A DNA stretch of 64,000 nt from Nostoc sp. UHCC 0926 (GTDB taxonomy: Bacteria; Cyanobacteriota; Cyanobacteriia; Cyanobacteriales; Nostocaceae): assembly GCF_028623165.1 (NCBI RefSeq), contig NZ_CP117768.1, forward strand, positions 2,790,001 through 2,854,000, given 5' to 3'. Under the pieces are notes generated by a model, which was not told the DNA's origin, did not search any database, and was given only the letters and a program-made list of their open reading frames with translations. Positions 25,060-34,682 of the stretch are shown here, piece by piece; the stretch's first letter is position 1, and each line of letters opens with the position of its first letter. The position numbers and the translations under genes were made by a program.

Positions 25060-26637
25060 ATGACTATAGAGGAATTACTGGAACAATACGCAGCAGGAGT
25101 CTTAAACTTTTGTGGTGTTGACCTCGCAGAAGCTAACCTGAGTGGGGCCAAACTCAGTGGTGTGAATCTTAGCGATGCTAATTTGAGTATAGTCAACCTG
25201 AGTGGCGCGAATCTGAGTGAAGCTAACTTGAGCAATGCCAAGCTGAATGTAGCTAGACTGAGTGGGGCGAACCTATCTAGCGCCATCTTGAACAACGCTA
25301 GTTTCAACGTCGCTAATTTGATTCGAGCGGATCTGGGTCGCGCTCAACTTAGAGGAGCTTCGTTGATCCGCGCCGAGTTAATTCGTGCTGATCTCAGTCG
25401 CGCTGACCTGTTGGAGGCTGATCTGACCAGTGCCGATCTGCGAGAGGCCACACTCCGCCAAGCGAATCTCCGTCACGCTAATTTGAGTGAGTCCGTCTTG
25501 AGAGGCGCTTCCTTAACCGGAGCCAACTTGGAAATGGCTAACTTAAACGCCACTGACCTGAGTCGTTCTGACATTAGCGGTGCAAATTTGCGAGATGCCG
25601 AACTCAGACAAGCGAATCTCAGCCATGCTAACCTGAGCGGGGCAGATTTGAGCGGGGCGAATCTCCGGTGGGCAGATTTGAGCGGTGCAAATCTCCGGTG
25701 GGCAGATTTGAGTGGCGCAAAATTGAGCGGGGCTACTTTAATTGGCGCAGATTTAAGCAATGCCAATTTAACGAATACAATTTTAATCCACGCCAATTTA
25801 ACTCAGGCAAAATTAATTAAGGCGGAATGGATCGGTGCTGACTTAACAGGAGCAACTTTAACTGGGGCCAAGCTTTATGCCACCTCCAGGTTTGGTTTAA
25901 AAACCGAAGGCATGATTTGTGAATGGGTTGATCTTAGCCCCAGAGGCGATCGCTCCATTATCCAAAACTTCCATTCCGAAGACTCACGAGATTTTTTTAA
26001 CGAAACACCGCCAACAATCCGGATTATTGTTGATGCAGCCCTAGAATACGAAGCCAATTTTGCTCTTGCTGGCGCTTACTACCAAATTGCTCAGGAATAC
26101 CGGGGGCTGAAACAACCCCCAAGCGTGGAAAGTGGGCGTCGCCGAACTGTTTTCACATTTCATGTAGATAGCGACGAAGCATTATTTGCCACTGCTTACA
26201 TTGTGATTCTTCCCTTTCTAGATGCGGCATCTACCCAAAAAAATATTTTGAGTATGGTGGAAATAATTAACAGTGAAGTTGTTGCCAACCAAGATTTAAA
26301 ATCGCTAAAATCTCCCCTTTTAGTAAAACAATTAAATCTTCTTCTAGAGCAAGCTATGAGTCAGGCTACAACAATTAAACAGATGAAAAAAAATATCGAA
26401 GTAGCTGCAAAGTTAAATTTTTGTAAAGCCTCAACCCAAATAATTTTAACGAATTCTAGCGCCCACACTTTGATTGTCCATGACCATCCCAACTTTGGGA
26501 AAAGATTTATTAATCGCTCTACTCTCAATGCTTCGGCTTATGATGATATATCTAATGAATCAATAAAATATGATATATTGCCTTCGTTAAATATGGTTAT
26601 AGATTTTGTCCAAGGATTTCACTATATTAGTCATTAA
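25060..26637 (+). CDS. Pentapeptide-repeat protein with a unique C-terminal domain
   Basis: About 525 residues. A short helix (MTIEELLEQYAAG) leads into about 45 consecutive A(D/N)LXX repeats (residues about 20-280), which fold as a square beta-helix. The remaining 240 residues form a separate domain (ETPPTIRIIVDAALEYEANF, then RRRTVFTFHVDSDEALF) I do not recognise. ATG at 25060 is preferred over an upstream ATG at 25018 because the helix is a common N-terminus for cyanobacterial members. Two near-identical 30-bp units at 25644-25705 show recent repeat expansion. It is divergent from tyrA, 67 bp apart. The function is unknown. Confidence 0.88.
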   Translation: MTIEELLEQYAAGVLNFCGVDLAEANLSGAKLSGVNLSDANLSIVNLSGANLSEANLSNAKLNVARLSGANLSSAILNNASFNVANLIRADLGRAQLRGASLIRAELIRADLSRADLLEADLTSADLREATLRQANLRHANLSESVLRGASLTGANLEMANLNATDLSRSDISGANLRDAELRQANLSHANLSGADLSGANLRWADLSGANLRWADLSGAKLSGATLIGADLSNANLTNTILIHANLTQAKLIKAEWIGADLTGATLTGAKLYATSRFGLKTEGMICEWVDLSPRGDRSIIQNFHSEDSRDFFNETPPTIRIIVDAALEYEANFALAGAYYQIAQEYRGLKQPPSVESGRRRTVFTFHVDSDEALFATAYIVILPFLDAASTQKNILSMVEIINSEVVANQDLKSLKSPLLVKQLNLLLEQAMSQATTIKQMKKNIEVAAKLNFCKASTQIILTNSSAHTLIVHDHPNFGKRFINRSTLNASAYDDISNESIKYDILPSLNMVIDFVQGFHYISH

Positions 26638-26639
26638 TC

Positions 26640-26840
26640 ATGGGGCATTGGGGAGCCAGTGCGTTGCGGAGGTTCCCAGCGTTGTACCCCTACGGGGAAG
26701 CAAGCTACGCGCACGTCTCCCCTTCTCCCATTCGTGAGAGGCTAGCGTCTGCCGTAGGATGTCCGAACGCAAGAGCGTCTCCTGTCTTGAGAAGGGCTGT
26801 AGGGAGAAGCAACTGGCGTCATTGGGCAAATGAGAAATAA
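26640..26840. repeat. Dispersed intergenic repeat block
   Basis: The block contains GGGGAGCCAGTGCGTTGCGG and CGAACGCAAGAGCGTCTCC. Variants of these pieces recur at about 42030-42085, 49740-49810 and 54040-54330, some inverted. Frames on both strands are repeat-borne and not genes. Confidence 0.7.
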
Positions 26841-26867
26841 GAAAAAACAAAATTTTGGAGGACAAAA

Positions 26868-27461
26868 ATGCGCGATACCTTTAATAAAATGATCGGTCGA
26901 ACTCGCTATGTAGTCTTTCGCCTATTTCTACACTTAGGGGGAGGTGAGGTAGCACCAATTTTGGGAGTATTAAATAGTGCTGGACGAGATGCGATCGATG
27001 TTGATGGTGACTTAGAAGTTTTGGGAGAAGGATTGGTAGAAATTAGCCAAACCCTGCTGCAATACGATGAATATTGGCTTTCTGCTGCCAACGAAGGTGA
27101 CGTATTTTGGGATGAAGGCGAGGCAGGAGATTACGTGAATGAATTATTTACTGACTCTGCCGAAAGATATCTCAGTGAACCAGATTACAGTCCTAACTCT
27201 GGATTGAATGAACCTTTATCTATACCTGTAACGCGCAACGTCATTGTAATGATTACAGTAGCTTATGAAGGAGAAGTACCAGAATTAGAAACTGATCTTT
27301 CTAACATTCAGGCACTCAAGGAAGGATTGAAAGCATTGATAAATTTGCATTATAAACATAGATTGAAGGCAATCCAAGTGCATTTCTCGCCAGCACAGTT
27401 AGGTGATGAACTCACTAGTGATCAACTGTTGCAATATTACCCAGAATTGATTCCTTTGTAA
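26868..27461 (+). CDS. DUF1517-like conserved protein, 197 aa
   Basis: A soluble, acidic protein with no signal peptide. The segments LEVLGEGLVEISQTLL, YWLSAANEGDVFWDEGE and the C-terminal VHFSPAQLGDELTSDQLLQY ending in PELIPL resemble the DUF1517 family, found in cyanobacteria and chloroplasts, whose biochemical role is unknown. A GGAG ribosome site lies upstream of ATG. A lipoprotein gene follows 76 bp downstream on the same strand and could share its transcript. Confidence 0.8.
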   Translation: MRDTFNKMIGRTRYVVFRLFLHLGGGEVAPILGVLNSAGRDAIDVDGDLEVLGEGLVEISQTLLQYDEYWLSAANEGDVFWDEGEAGDYVNELFTDSAERYLSEPDYSPNSGLNEPLSIPVTRNVIVMITVAYEGEVPELETDLSNIQALKEGLKALINLHYKHRLKAIQVHFSPAQLGDELTSDQLLQYYPELIPL

Positions 27462-27537
27462 TCTGTTGGGTAGTCCGTACTTACTGCTCACATCAATAAA
27501 TTGTTAAGCTCAGAGATAGGACAATAATCCAATGATC

Positions 27538-28416
27538 ATGACCATAGTACGTAAATTTACTGCCGTTTTTTTAGCTCTGAGTTTGTGTATGACAACTGTC
27601 GCTTGTGGTGGGGGAAACCAAACTACTTCTCCGACTAAGAACGTTAGCCAAACTTCTACTAACACAAAGCTGAGTGACGGAGAGTATCAAATCCAACAAG
27701 CTACTTATGACGATGCAAGTGGTGAATACAACCTGTTTTTACTTAATAATAAGCCCCCAACCTTTGCAACCGAAAATTTGCAAATGGCACGGTTAACTGA
27801 TGATGAAATCAAGCAGGGCAAAAAAACCTATCTGAAGGTAGAAAAAGCACAACCGATTTTATATCTGACGGAAGACTTTAAAATTGAGTACGTCCATAAC
27901 GTTACCGAGAATAAAACCAATCCCCAAACAGGACAACAAGAGACGGTTGTAGTTCGTCGAGAAAATAGCTTCTGGGCACCGTTTGCCGGGTCTGTGGCTG
28001 GTAGTTTGGCCGGTCAGGCAATTGGTAGTATGTTGTTTAGACCCCAGTATTATGTACCCCCTGTCTATCAATCAGGACAAGGATTAAGTGGCTTCGGTGG
28101 ATATGGTGGAAGCTATGGCCAAGCAGTTCAAAACTACCAAACTCGCTACAATGCGCCACCCGCAGCCGTGACAAATCGCACTGCGTTCCGCAATACAGGG
28201 ACAATTAGAAGGTCATATCCTGGAAATTCAACTATACGCAATACACCGCGTAGCACTACAGGTAATAACCGTCCTTCGGGTTCTGGTTTTGGTGGTAGTA
28301 CGTTGCAACCCTCTGGCAGAGCCACCTCACCTAGACGCAATTCTGGTAGTGGTTTTGGCAGTGGGCGTAGTACAGCACCCCGCCGTTCAAGTGGTTTTGG
28401 CAGCAGACGCCGTTAA
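27538..28416 (+). CDS. Putative lipoprotein with Gly/Ser/Arg-rich tail
   Basis: The signal peptide (MTIVRKFTAVFLALSLCMTT) ends in a lipobox, VAC with Cys23, so the protein is likely lipid-anchored. I prefer ATG 27538 over the ATG two codons earlier. Residues 50-150 form a compact region of unknown fold; a short hydrophobic, Gly-rich stretch (AGSVAGSLAGQAIGSM) follows. The last 110 residues are Gly/Ser/Arg/Thr-rich and probably disordered and basic, which would suit binding to wall polymers. Confidence 0.82.
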   Translation: MTIVRKFTAVFLALSLCMTTVACGGGNQTTSPTKNVSQTSTNTKLSDGEYQIQQATYDDASGEYNLFLLNNKPPTFATENLQMARLTDDEIKQGKKTYLKVEKAQPILYLTEDFKIEYVHNVTENKTNPQTGQQETVVVRRENSFWAPFAGSVAGSLAGQAIGSMLFRPQYYVPPVYQSGQGLSGFGGYGGSYGQAVQNYQTRYNAPPAAVTNRTAFRNTGTIRRSYPGNSTIRNTPRSTTGNNRPSGSGFGGSTLQPSGRATSPRRNSGSGFGSGRSTAPRRSSGFGSRRR

Positions 28417-28978
28417 GAAAATTTTGTTGCTGGTCAATGAAGAATTCTTTCGCGGGGGAGGTTTCAAGGTGGGGAGAAACTAAAGCAAATAAACGGGCTG
28501 AATGCTTTTTGCTAGTAGGCTATTGGGAGATGTCGTCAGAGAAATATTTGTACGATATCTCTCCAAAAAGAACTAGAAAAAAGCTACCAGCATTCGATTA
28601 GCAATTTTTTCAGTAAAATAGCCAACCCTTAGCAAATTCAACAAACTATAACCCTAGTATTACCCAGATATCCCCCCGCAGTTGTTTAATCCGTTTCAAA
28701 TCCTTTTATACAATTTAAAAGATTTCAGAATTCGACACCTCATTACACACCAGCCCTACAATCGCTCTCACACGCGGATGTAGGGTTTTTTATCTGCTCG
28801 TGATGGATTGGATGTTTTGCCTGGTATGATTCCAAATATAGCAAAAGCCCCATTAACCCAAGCGTATTGATTTAAGCCCCTCTTTTTAAAAGGGCTTGGG
28901 AGGATCTTTCGGGGCAAAGGATCACAAAAGAAAGCGTATTGCTTTATATCTATACAATTGGCAACGATTAATTATGAA
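28417..28978. other. Intergenic region with terminator and dispersed repeat
   Basis: No gene seen. CCCTACA and TGTAGGG (28754-28785) pair and are followed by TTTTTT, a likely terminator. TTAACCCAAGCGTATTGA at about 28855 recurs near 39714. Confidence 0.5.
28754..28792 (+). terminator. CCCTACA...TGTAGGG hairpin with T-run
   Basis: A 7-bp perfect stem with a long loop that may itself pair in part (TCGC/GCGGA), then GGGTTTTTTAT. It lies 340 bp past the lipoprotein stop. Confidence 0.55.
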
Positions 28979-29257
28979 TTATTCGGTCAAATAATATGAA
29001 ATACCAAATACAAATATTGCTAAGAGAACAGGAATCATTTTACTAAAGTCTATTCGCTTTTTTTGAACTATTTCTAAACAAGATATCGGAATCATCAGAG
29101 GCCAGAAGATAGTTGTGACCAAAAACATCACAACTGATAAAAATTTATCTTCTAGAGTAGAAGCAGGATGACGTAGGGAAAATATTAACCAATTGCTTAA
29201 AAAATAGCATGTCATAAACAGGTAACCAATAGTTAAAGTCAGTTGTATCTGATTCAC
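28979..29257 (-). CDS. Small membrane protein, 92 aa, three predicted helices
   Basis: Hydrophobic segments at about residues 6-28, 40-60 and 72-90 suggest three transmembrane helices. Short basic loops (RHPAS and QKKRIDF) separate them. No family motif is recognised. The frame is clean, with a normal start and no conflicting gene on the other strand, so I regard it as real but of unknown function. Confidence 0.65.
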   Translation of the reverse strand: MNQIQLTLTIGYLFMTCYFLSNWLIFSLRHPASTLEDKFLSVVMFLVTTIFWPLMIPISCLEIVQKKRIDFSKMIPVLLAIFVFGISYYLTE

Positions 29258-29446
29258 CGTGAGTATCCGTGAGTACTCCTGAAGTTATGTGAGCTTCACC
29301 AAACATCATCCGTACAAAGTTATAACATATTTAGTTTTCTCCCTTGCCCTGGTAATTTTCAATGTCTTTATGTACCAAGTTTGTGCCATTTATGTCAAAC
29401 TTCTCTTACTGTTTGTAGAGTCTAGTTAACCCTCTTTGGAGAAATT

Positions 29447-29496
29447 TTTTAAATTTTGGATGATGAATATTCAATTACATTATCCAAAATTTAAAA
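29447..29496. terminator. AT-rich 15-bp stem-loop between convergently spaced genes
   Basis: TTTTAAATTTTGGAT (29447-29461) is the complement of ATCCAAAATTTAAAA (29482-29496). It lies just beyond the stop of the 257-aa gene and may end its transcript. It also resembles the ATTTTGGAT heptamer-type repeats seen at 52030. Confidence 0.45.
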
Positions 29497-29520
29497 TTTG
29501 GTTAGCTATGAGAGTAATAA

Positions 29521-30294
29521 TTAAGCAGTCTTAAAAAATCGAATAATTTCACGGACATGATCGAGAAATTGTCCGTCAGTGGAAAGTTGCGCGATCGCAT
29601 TTCTTGCTTCTCTCGCCAAACGCTCATGTTCTGTTTGATTGATCGCTCGTAATTCCTCCAAATTAGCAGCAATCCGGGCTAAATCTCTGCGAGTTTCTTC
29701 GGCGAAGCGTTGTTGAGTTGCTGGTAATGAATAAGATTGTTCTGGGTTAAGTTGCTCCTCGAATGACTGGATTTTTTGTTCCAATATAGAGAAGCGATCG
29801 CGCAGTTCAACAATATCTTCGCGCGGATACTTCCATTCTTGGCGAATCATCGCTAACCGCGCATATAAATACTCATATGCCCGAATAGCTGGACGCAGAA
29901 TTGTTAATAACAAAGCTGCACCAGAACTGATATATCCCACCGTACTAATACCAGTGGCAGCAAGAGTATAAAGACCAACGGTTGAGAATAAGTGTAAAGC
30001 AATGGCAACCCAGAGCGATCGCTTTGCCAACACTGTGACATATTTCACTTGTTTCTCATCGACTGGAATTCCTTTCTCCTTGGATTGTGCTGCTTCTGCT
30101 AAGACTTCTTTGGCTTGAAAATGCACATTCCACGGTACGGTAACAATTACCAACAGCCACCAAAAACTTGCACCACCAATCACCCAATCAAGAAAGTTAC
30201 CAGCAGGGATGTGCAACCATTGCAGTAAGCCAAAAGCCGCCAGCACCACAACTACAATTCCAGCAATGGAACTGATGAAAAAGTTAATATACAT
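29521..30294 (-). CDS. Membrane protein with C-terminal coiled coil, 257 aa
   Basis: Three or four hydrophobic segments fill the N-terminal 130 residues (7-28, 36-56, 93-130). A charged cytoplasmic half with heptad-like stretches follows (LRDRFSILEQKIQSFEEQ, then RRDLARIAANLEELRAINQ), likely a coiled coil. It ends in a basic amphipathic segment, VREIIRFFKTA. I know no function; this topology suits a scaffold or mechanosensory accessory protein. It is monocistronic by spacing. Confidence 0.75.
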   Translation of the reverse strand: MYINFFISSIAGIVVVVLAAFGLLQWLHIPAGNFLDWVIGGASFWWLLVIVTVPWNVHFQAKEVLAEAAQSKEKGIPVDEKQVKYVTVLAKRSLWVAIALHLFSTVGLYTLAATGISTVGYISSGAALLLTILRPAIRAYEYLYARLAMIRQEWKYPREDIVELRDRFSILEQKIQSFEEQLNPEQSYSLPATQQRFAEETRRDLARIAANLEELRAINQTEHERLAREARNAIAQLSTDGQFLDHVREIIRFFKTA

Positions 30295-30582
30295 CTTGCC
30301 CTGCCTCCAATTAAACCATTACCTCGATCATCACTTTGCAGCAGCAGTTATACGTAAATTATTGTGATAGTTTTTCTAATTGCACAGACTAATTTGGGGA
30401 TGAGATAGCTAAACCAGGTAATTTGAGTATCTTTGTCACCTTTTTCCGAAAAATATTAACACAAATGCTTGTGATGCTTTTTCTACTTGCACTAGATCAC
30501 TCCTCTGCGCCTCTGCGTGAGATAAAAAATACTTCGGTATTAGCAATACCTTAGCCAAAAAAATAAGTAATCTAGCTTTTGC

Positions 30583-30779
30583 CGAAATAGCCCAACATAT
30601 AGCGTTTCCCGACCTAGTGAGGTACGTTTTCAAAGCTACTAACCTTGGTAAACAATATTTTGGTGTACCTCAGTTGCTTAGGAAACGCTATAAGACCATG
30701 CTTGATTATGAGGCAAAAAACGTCAAACTCCAGTCCAGACGTATACTACAGTCAAAATTACTTCCATACAAACCATACA
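30583..30779 (+). repeat. Direct repeat copy A, interrupted by a MITE
   Basis: CGAAATAGCCCAACATA, then the MITE, then AAGACCATGCTTGATTATGA and on through CCAGTCCAGACGTATACTAC to AAACCATACA. The uninterrupted copy B lies at 31952-32053. Together they flank about 1.2 kb that carries the 222-aa gene and a broken Xre gene. Nothing else is visible in the 500-bp gap 30295-30803. Confidence 0.8.
30600..30690. mobile_element. 91-bp MITE with TAGCGTTTCC/GGAAACGCTA ends and TA duplication
   Basis: Terminal inverted repeats TAGCGTTTCC and GGAAACGCTA; inside them GAGGTACGTTT and GGTGTACCTC also pair. TA is duplicated at 30598-30599 and 30691-30692. Copy B of the surrounding repeat has the empty site CCCAACATAAGACC, so the insertion can be read directly. 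TA duplication and size point to mobilisation by an IS630/Tc1-mariner-type transposase; none is in the window. Confidence 0.85.
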
Positions 30780-30803
30780 ATTGGTTAACTTTGAAATAAA
30801 TCA

Positions 30804-31472
30804 CTAAGATGGTTTTAAAAATTCAATAAGGAAAGTATTACCTTGTGCAAATCGAATAGTAATTTGCATGGTAGAACCTTCAGAATCTTCAAGATTTAGT
30901 AGTTTGCCAATTTCAAAATTTACTGGTTGTTGTTGACCACCATTCACCGCTATATTATCAGCATAAATATAAGTTCTATCTGATGTATCTAAAATGGGAG
31001 CCAAACGACCTTTTAAACCTTTAATGTATCCAGTGCTATCAGGAAAAATAACAGAACCAACATTTCCTCTATGTTCTAGTTTTTTTTGTGAATCCTTTTT
31101 TGGAGAAAAATTTCTAACTATTATGCCTGCAAAATTTGGATGTGCAACTAAAAGAGTATAATTTTGTTGGGACTTAATATTGAACTCAGCTATACCATTA
31201 TTATCTGTCAAACTTTCTAAATATGTATTATTCTTACCAATTAATATTACTTGTGCATTATTGATAGGATTATTCTTAATATCATGAATAAATATCTTAG
31301 CAGATATAGTATTTATGGTTGATGCTTGTTTTTGAGAAACTGGTTGAAATTTAGCTTTATTCGGAGTTGTATTAGCTGATATTGGTGAGTATGATAAAGC
31401 TAATGTATTGAGAATTAAGAGAGTTGGTAAAAGCTTTAAAAAGAGTGATTGTATTTTCATCTTTTCCTTCAC
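30804..31472 (-). CDS. Secreted protein with carboxypeptidase-regulatory-like domain, 222 aa
   Basis: An N-terminal signal peptide (about residues 5-33, ending PISAN) predicts export. Residues 55-120 fit a transthyretin-like or CarboxypepD_reg fold: SAKIFIHDIKNNPINNAQVI, then LTDNNGIAEFNI, then YTLLVAHPNFAG. A C-terminal beta-rich region has no known motif. The role is probably extracellular binding or adhesion; no enzyme motif is seen. Its AT content and its position between direct repeats suggest it came in with a duplicated or inserted segment. Confidence 0.7.
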   Translation of the reverse strand: MKEKMKIQSLFLKLLPTLLILNTLALSYSPISANTTPNKAKFQPVSQKQASTINTISAKIFIHDIKNNPINNAQVILIGKNNTYLESLTDNNGIAEFNIKSQQNYTLLVAHPNFAGIIVRNFSPKKDSQKKLEHRGNVGSVIFPDSTGYIKGLKGRLAPILDTSDRTYIYADNIAVNGGQQQPVNFEIGKLLNLEDSEGSTMQITIRFAQGNTFLIEFLKPS

Positions 31473-31525
31473 TAATTTGGTGATTTAATCTTATTTTCCT
31501 TGCCCAGACAAAACTGATCCAGAAA

Positions 31526-31770
31526 CTAATTCGGCAAATACTTAGTCAATAAATCCTGACCCTTATCGCCCATCTTTTCCAACATCCCCTCAATCTTCTC
31601 CATCGCCAAAGGCGAGGGTTTAGAGCGTCCATTTTCCCAACGGTTAATCGTGATGTCACACCGAAAGTTGGTGCAAACTGTTCTTGCGTAAGCCCGAAGG
31701 CAAGCTGCAAATCATGAATGATCTGCCCCACCTCTGGCTGGTTGATAGCCAAGGGTTTTTTGATAGTCAT
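31526..31770 (-). pseudogene. Xre-family regulator broken by a frameshift
   Basis: The first frame gives MTIKKPLAINQPEVGQIIHD and LTQEQFAPTFGVT. After about codon 39 the protein continues in another frame as INRWENGRSKPSPLAMEKIE, then LEKMGDKGQDLL, ending in TAG at 31526-31528. Together they make a normal helix-turn-helix protein of about 82 residues, so a few bases were lost near 31650-31660. The similar intact form is common as an antitoxin or regulator in cyanobacteria. No partner toxin gene is seen. Confidence 0.8.
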
Positions 31771-31951
31771 TTAACTTCTAAACTTGATCCACTAGCCGAT
31801 GCTATATTATTTGCTACATATTAACTATGCAAATTTGCCGATTACATCAGTGAATACGCGCATTTTGTGTTTTTATAGTAAAATTTATTGCTTTAATAAA
31901 GGAGAGTTTTTTAAGTGAATTCTTAGAGTCAAAGTTGCACCCTTGAGGAAG

Positions 31952-32053
31952 CGAAATAGCCCAACATAAGACCATGCTTGATTATGAGGCAAAACGTCAA
32001 ACTCCAGTCCAGACGTATACTACAGTCAAAATTACTTCCACACAAACCATACA
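31952..32053 (+). repeat. Direct repeat copy B (empty site)
   Basis: Uninterrupted partner of the repeat at 30583-30779. It also differs from copy A by two bases in an A-run (GGCAAAACG against GGCAAAAAACG). Confidence 0.8.
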
Positions 32054-32163
32054 GTATTTTATTGGGTCAGTTTTTTGCCATCCGGCAAAAACAAGCTTGT
32101 AAAATCTTAGGTTTGTTCTATATCAAGGCTCGTAAATTGGCGAAGGTATTGTATTAGAACTAG

Positions 32164-32643
32164 CTATTGGATAAGATAACTACGCCAAATCGGTTTAGTA
32201 TTTTCACTACCTTTTTCTGGAAGCAGCGATCGCCAAGTTTTACCTTCTTGCTGAATTTGCAGGTAAACGTCAAAGGGTTGTTGTGGTTGGGTCAAGCGTC
32301 GTTTTGGTAACTTAACAATCAAGTCATAGGTTCCCCGAACGCGGAAAGCTGGTAAATTTTCAATCGTCAGGGGTTGTTCCTGGGTAATTGATAGCCGCTT
32401 GATTTCAAATCCTTGAAAATCTAGATCCAACTGTTGGCTGAGTTTTTGTTGAGTTTGTTCTAGCCCAAGTGCGATCGCTTTTTGCACTAACTCGCTAGTC
32501 GGTAGCAGTCCAATACTGCCACAAGCTGTCACTAGCACCAGCAATATTGCTGTCAAAACTAACCGCACTATGTTATTCACTGCTTGATCTGCTATTTTCT
32601 TCCTTATCAGTTTAACCGGACGTGTAAAAACTAGTAAAGACAC
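32164..32643 (-). CDS. Putative lipoprotein, 159 aa
   Basis: Residues 26-41 (VRLVLTAILLVLVTAC) are a lipoprotein signal ending at Cys41. The start may be later than the first ATG, for example the GTG of VNNIVRLV. The mature part is a compact alpha/beta domain (LQKLSQQL-like helix, then FEIKRLSITQEQPLTIE and AFRVRGTYDLIVKLP). No enzyme motif is visible. It follows the 216-aa membrane protein and ddl on the same strand with short gaps, so these three may form an operon, with a possible envelope role. Confidence 0.75.
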   Translation of the reverse strand: MSLLVFTRPVKLIRKKIADQAVNNIVRLVLTAILLVLVTACGSIGLLPTSELVQKAIALGLEQTQQKLSQQLDLDFQGFEIKRLSITQEQPLTIENLPAFRVRGTYDLIVKLPKRRLTQPQQPFDVYLQIQQEGKTWRSLLPEKGSENTKPIWRSYLIQ

Positions 32644-32706
32644 GGTAGAACCGTGCCCTAATTCGTAAAAAGTATTATTTTGACAAGTTTTTGCTTTACA
32701 GTACTA

Positions 32707-33357
32707 TTAATACTGGCGTAAAATTGCAGATAATGAACTATCTTTACGAAGATCCATCAAGTCTGCCAAAGATTCTGTACGCCTATCCAAGTGGTGCTTG
32801 TGTTCTGCTGGCAGAACCGTCACCAGATGTTTTGGTTTAGGTGGCATCTGCATAACGGGCATCAGTCGTGGCTGTGGTACAAAAATTGGCTGGTTCTTGG
32901 GAAGGCGTGGTTCCAATCTTTGGTAATGGCTTTGTGCCAAACGTGCCTGATGGCGGTTAATCTGTTTTTGGACTTTTTGCGGTTGCGCTTTCCGGTTAAG
33001 CATTCGGAAAATGAGGAAGCAACCACTCCCACAACTGAGGACGATCGCAGCCACCATCCATAAAGGTATCGGATTACTATTCTCAGAGGGCGCATTGATT
33101 GGTTGTTCAACTATAACTGGGATTTTTTCTGGTTCTTCTTGTGCTACCTGTCCAGCATTACCTAAGCTATACAGGGCAAAGCCACCACCTCCGATAAACA
33201 TGGCTAAAAACCCAGTAAACAATAGCCAAGGATGATGTGCAACCAGATATATCAGAACATTCGAGCTTTGTTTTAGTCTCGATTTCTTTTTTGTCAGCTC
33301 TGGAGTAGCCCCTCTTGGTTGGGTTCGCTCGCGCTGTACACTCTGACTTTTTTCCAT
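32707..33357 (-). CDS. Conserved membrane protein with two predicted helices, 216 aa
   Basis: Basic N-terminus (about 1-35), hydrophobic segments at about 44-66 and 99-120, and a long basic, Gln/Pro-rich cytoplasmic or periplasmic tail. The tail ends SLADLMDLRKDSSLSAILRQ. No enzyme motif is seen. It is flanked by ddl (200 bp upstream, same strand) and a lipoprotein gene (63 bp downstream). Proteins with this layout occur in filamentous cyanobacteria; the function is unknown. Confidence 0.7.
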   Translation of the reverse strand: MEKSQSVQRERTQPRGATPELTKKKSRLKQSSNVLIYLVAHHPWLLFTGFLAMFIGGGGFALYSLGNAGQVAQEEPEKIPVIVEQPINAPSENSNPIPLWMVAAIVLSCGSGCFLIFRMLNRKAQPQKVQKQINRHQARLAQSHYQRLEPRLPKNQPIFVPQPRLMPVMQMPPKPKHLVTVLPAEHKHHLDRRTESLADLMDLRKDSSLSAILRQY

Positions 33358-33557
33358 GATTACTTTCAGATTTGTACCCCTCTAGTCAATAAATTGTACT
33401 GGAGGAGTCAAGCATCAGGTATCCGTAACAAAGTTTTAGATTCAAGTAGCTTTTTTGTAAAACATACGCTACCAAATCCGGCTAACTTTTGCCAAAATTC
33501 TGTATTTATTGTGACTTTTGCCGTAATAATCTGAAATCAGTTTGCTTATTTTCTCCC

Positions 33558-34658
33558 TCAGCTAGGAGAATGCCTAGCGATCGCAAGTTGAATTAACCGA
33601 TCAACTAATTCTGGAAAGGAGACTCCACTATGGGCCCAGAGTTGGGGATACATACTTGTCGCAGTAAAGCCTGGCAAGGTGTTGATTTCGTTAATCAAAA
33701 CTTCTTTTGTCGCTTCCACGTAGAAAAAATCTACCCTTGCCAACCCCGCAGCATCAACAGCTGCAAAGGCTTGCAAAGCCATGTCCTGAATTTGACGGGC
33801 GATCGCATCTGGAATCGGTGCAGGTATCAGTAAATCTGCCAATCCTTCAGTATATTTAGTTTCATAGTCATAAAAATCGCTGTCATATGTAATCTCTCCA
33901 ATGACAGAGGCCTGGGGTTGATCATTACCTAAAACGGCACACTCTACTTCCCTAGCGACGACACCAGCTTCCACAACCAGCCTTCGGTCATAACTAGCAG
34001 CATTATCTAAGGCGGCTTCTAATTCTTGGCGCGATCGCACTTTGGCAATACCCACTGATGAACCTAAATTAGCAGGCTTGACAAAAGCGGGATAACCTAA
34101 TGCTGCCTCAATTTCATCACACAATTTCGGAAATACGCAAGGATTAGACCAAACCTGCGCTCTAGTTATCGCCTTGTATTTTACCTGTGCTAGTCCCGCT
34201 TGCTCAAAGGCCATTTTCATGGCAATTTTATCCATCCCCATTGCCGAACCTAACACCCCAGAACCAACAAAGGGGACTTGCATCAAGGTGAGTAACCCTT
34301 GAATTGTCCCGTCTTCACCGTTGGGCCCGTGGAGAATAGGAAACCAAACATCTACTTGGGCAACTTGAGAGGGAGATTGCCACTTGTTGAGGGTTTGGGC
34401 TTGAGGGTTAGATGTCAGATGTCCTTCAGAAGTTGATTCTTCCGATTCCAGTAGCGGACTGCCGGTTGCTAAAACCTTTTGGGGTGTTTCTCCTGCTAGC
34501 CAACGTCCATCTTTTTGGATGTAAAAAGGCAGTATTTCGTACTTACTAGCATTTTGCTCTGCACTCAAGGCATTAGCGATCGCCCGTGCTGATTTGATCG
34601 AAACTTCATGTTCTCCCGAACGACCGCCAAACAGTAACCCCACGCGCAGCTTAGTCAT
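33558..34658 (-). CDS. ddl: D-alanine--D-alanine ligase
   Basis: ATP-grasp enzyme joining two D-alanines for peptidoglycan precursors, in the cytosol. The N-terminal [14 protein letters not shown] is the family signature. [28 protein letters not shown] (ATP-grasp lysine and loop) and [16 protein letters not shown] follow, with the C-terminal metal motif [21 protein letters not shown] chose the start at 34658 ([10 protein letters not shown], 366 aa), the normal length; eight further codons upstream are open. A leucine-poor insertion near residues 70-95 is unusual but in frame. Confidence 0.95.
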   Translation of the reverse strand: MTKLRVGLLFGGRSGEHEVSIKSARAIANALSAEQNASKYEILPFYIQKDGRWLAGETPQKVLATGSPLLESEESTSEGHLTSNPQAQTLNKWQSPSQVAQVDVWFPILHGPNGEDGTIQGLLTLMQVPFVGSGVLGSAMGMDKIAMKMAFEQAGLAQVKYKAITRAQVWSNPCVFPKLCDEIEAALGYPAFVKPANLGSSVGIAKVRSRQELEAALDNAASYDRRLVVEAGVVAREVECAVLGNDQPQASVIGEITYDSDFYDYETKYTEGLADLLIPAPIPDAIARQIQDMALQAFAAVDAAGLARVDFFYVEATKEVLINEINTLPGFTATSMYPQLWAHSGVSFPELVDRLIQLAIARHSPS

Positions 34659-34682
34659 TTTCGGTTCCTCCACACTCCTCAA

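Noticed and set aside
24993..25307. N-terminal extension of tyrA
   Set aside because: It is antisense to the pentapeptide-repeat gene and mirrors its five-codon period; TyrA starts naturally at 24992.
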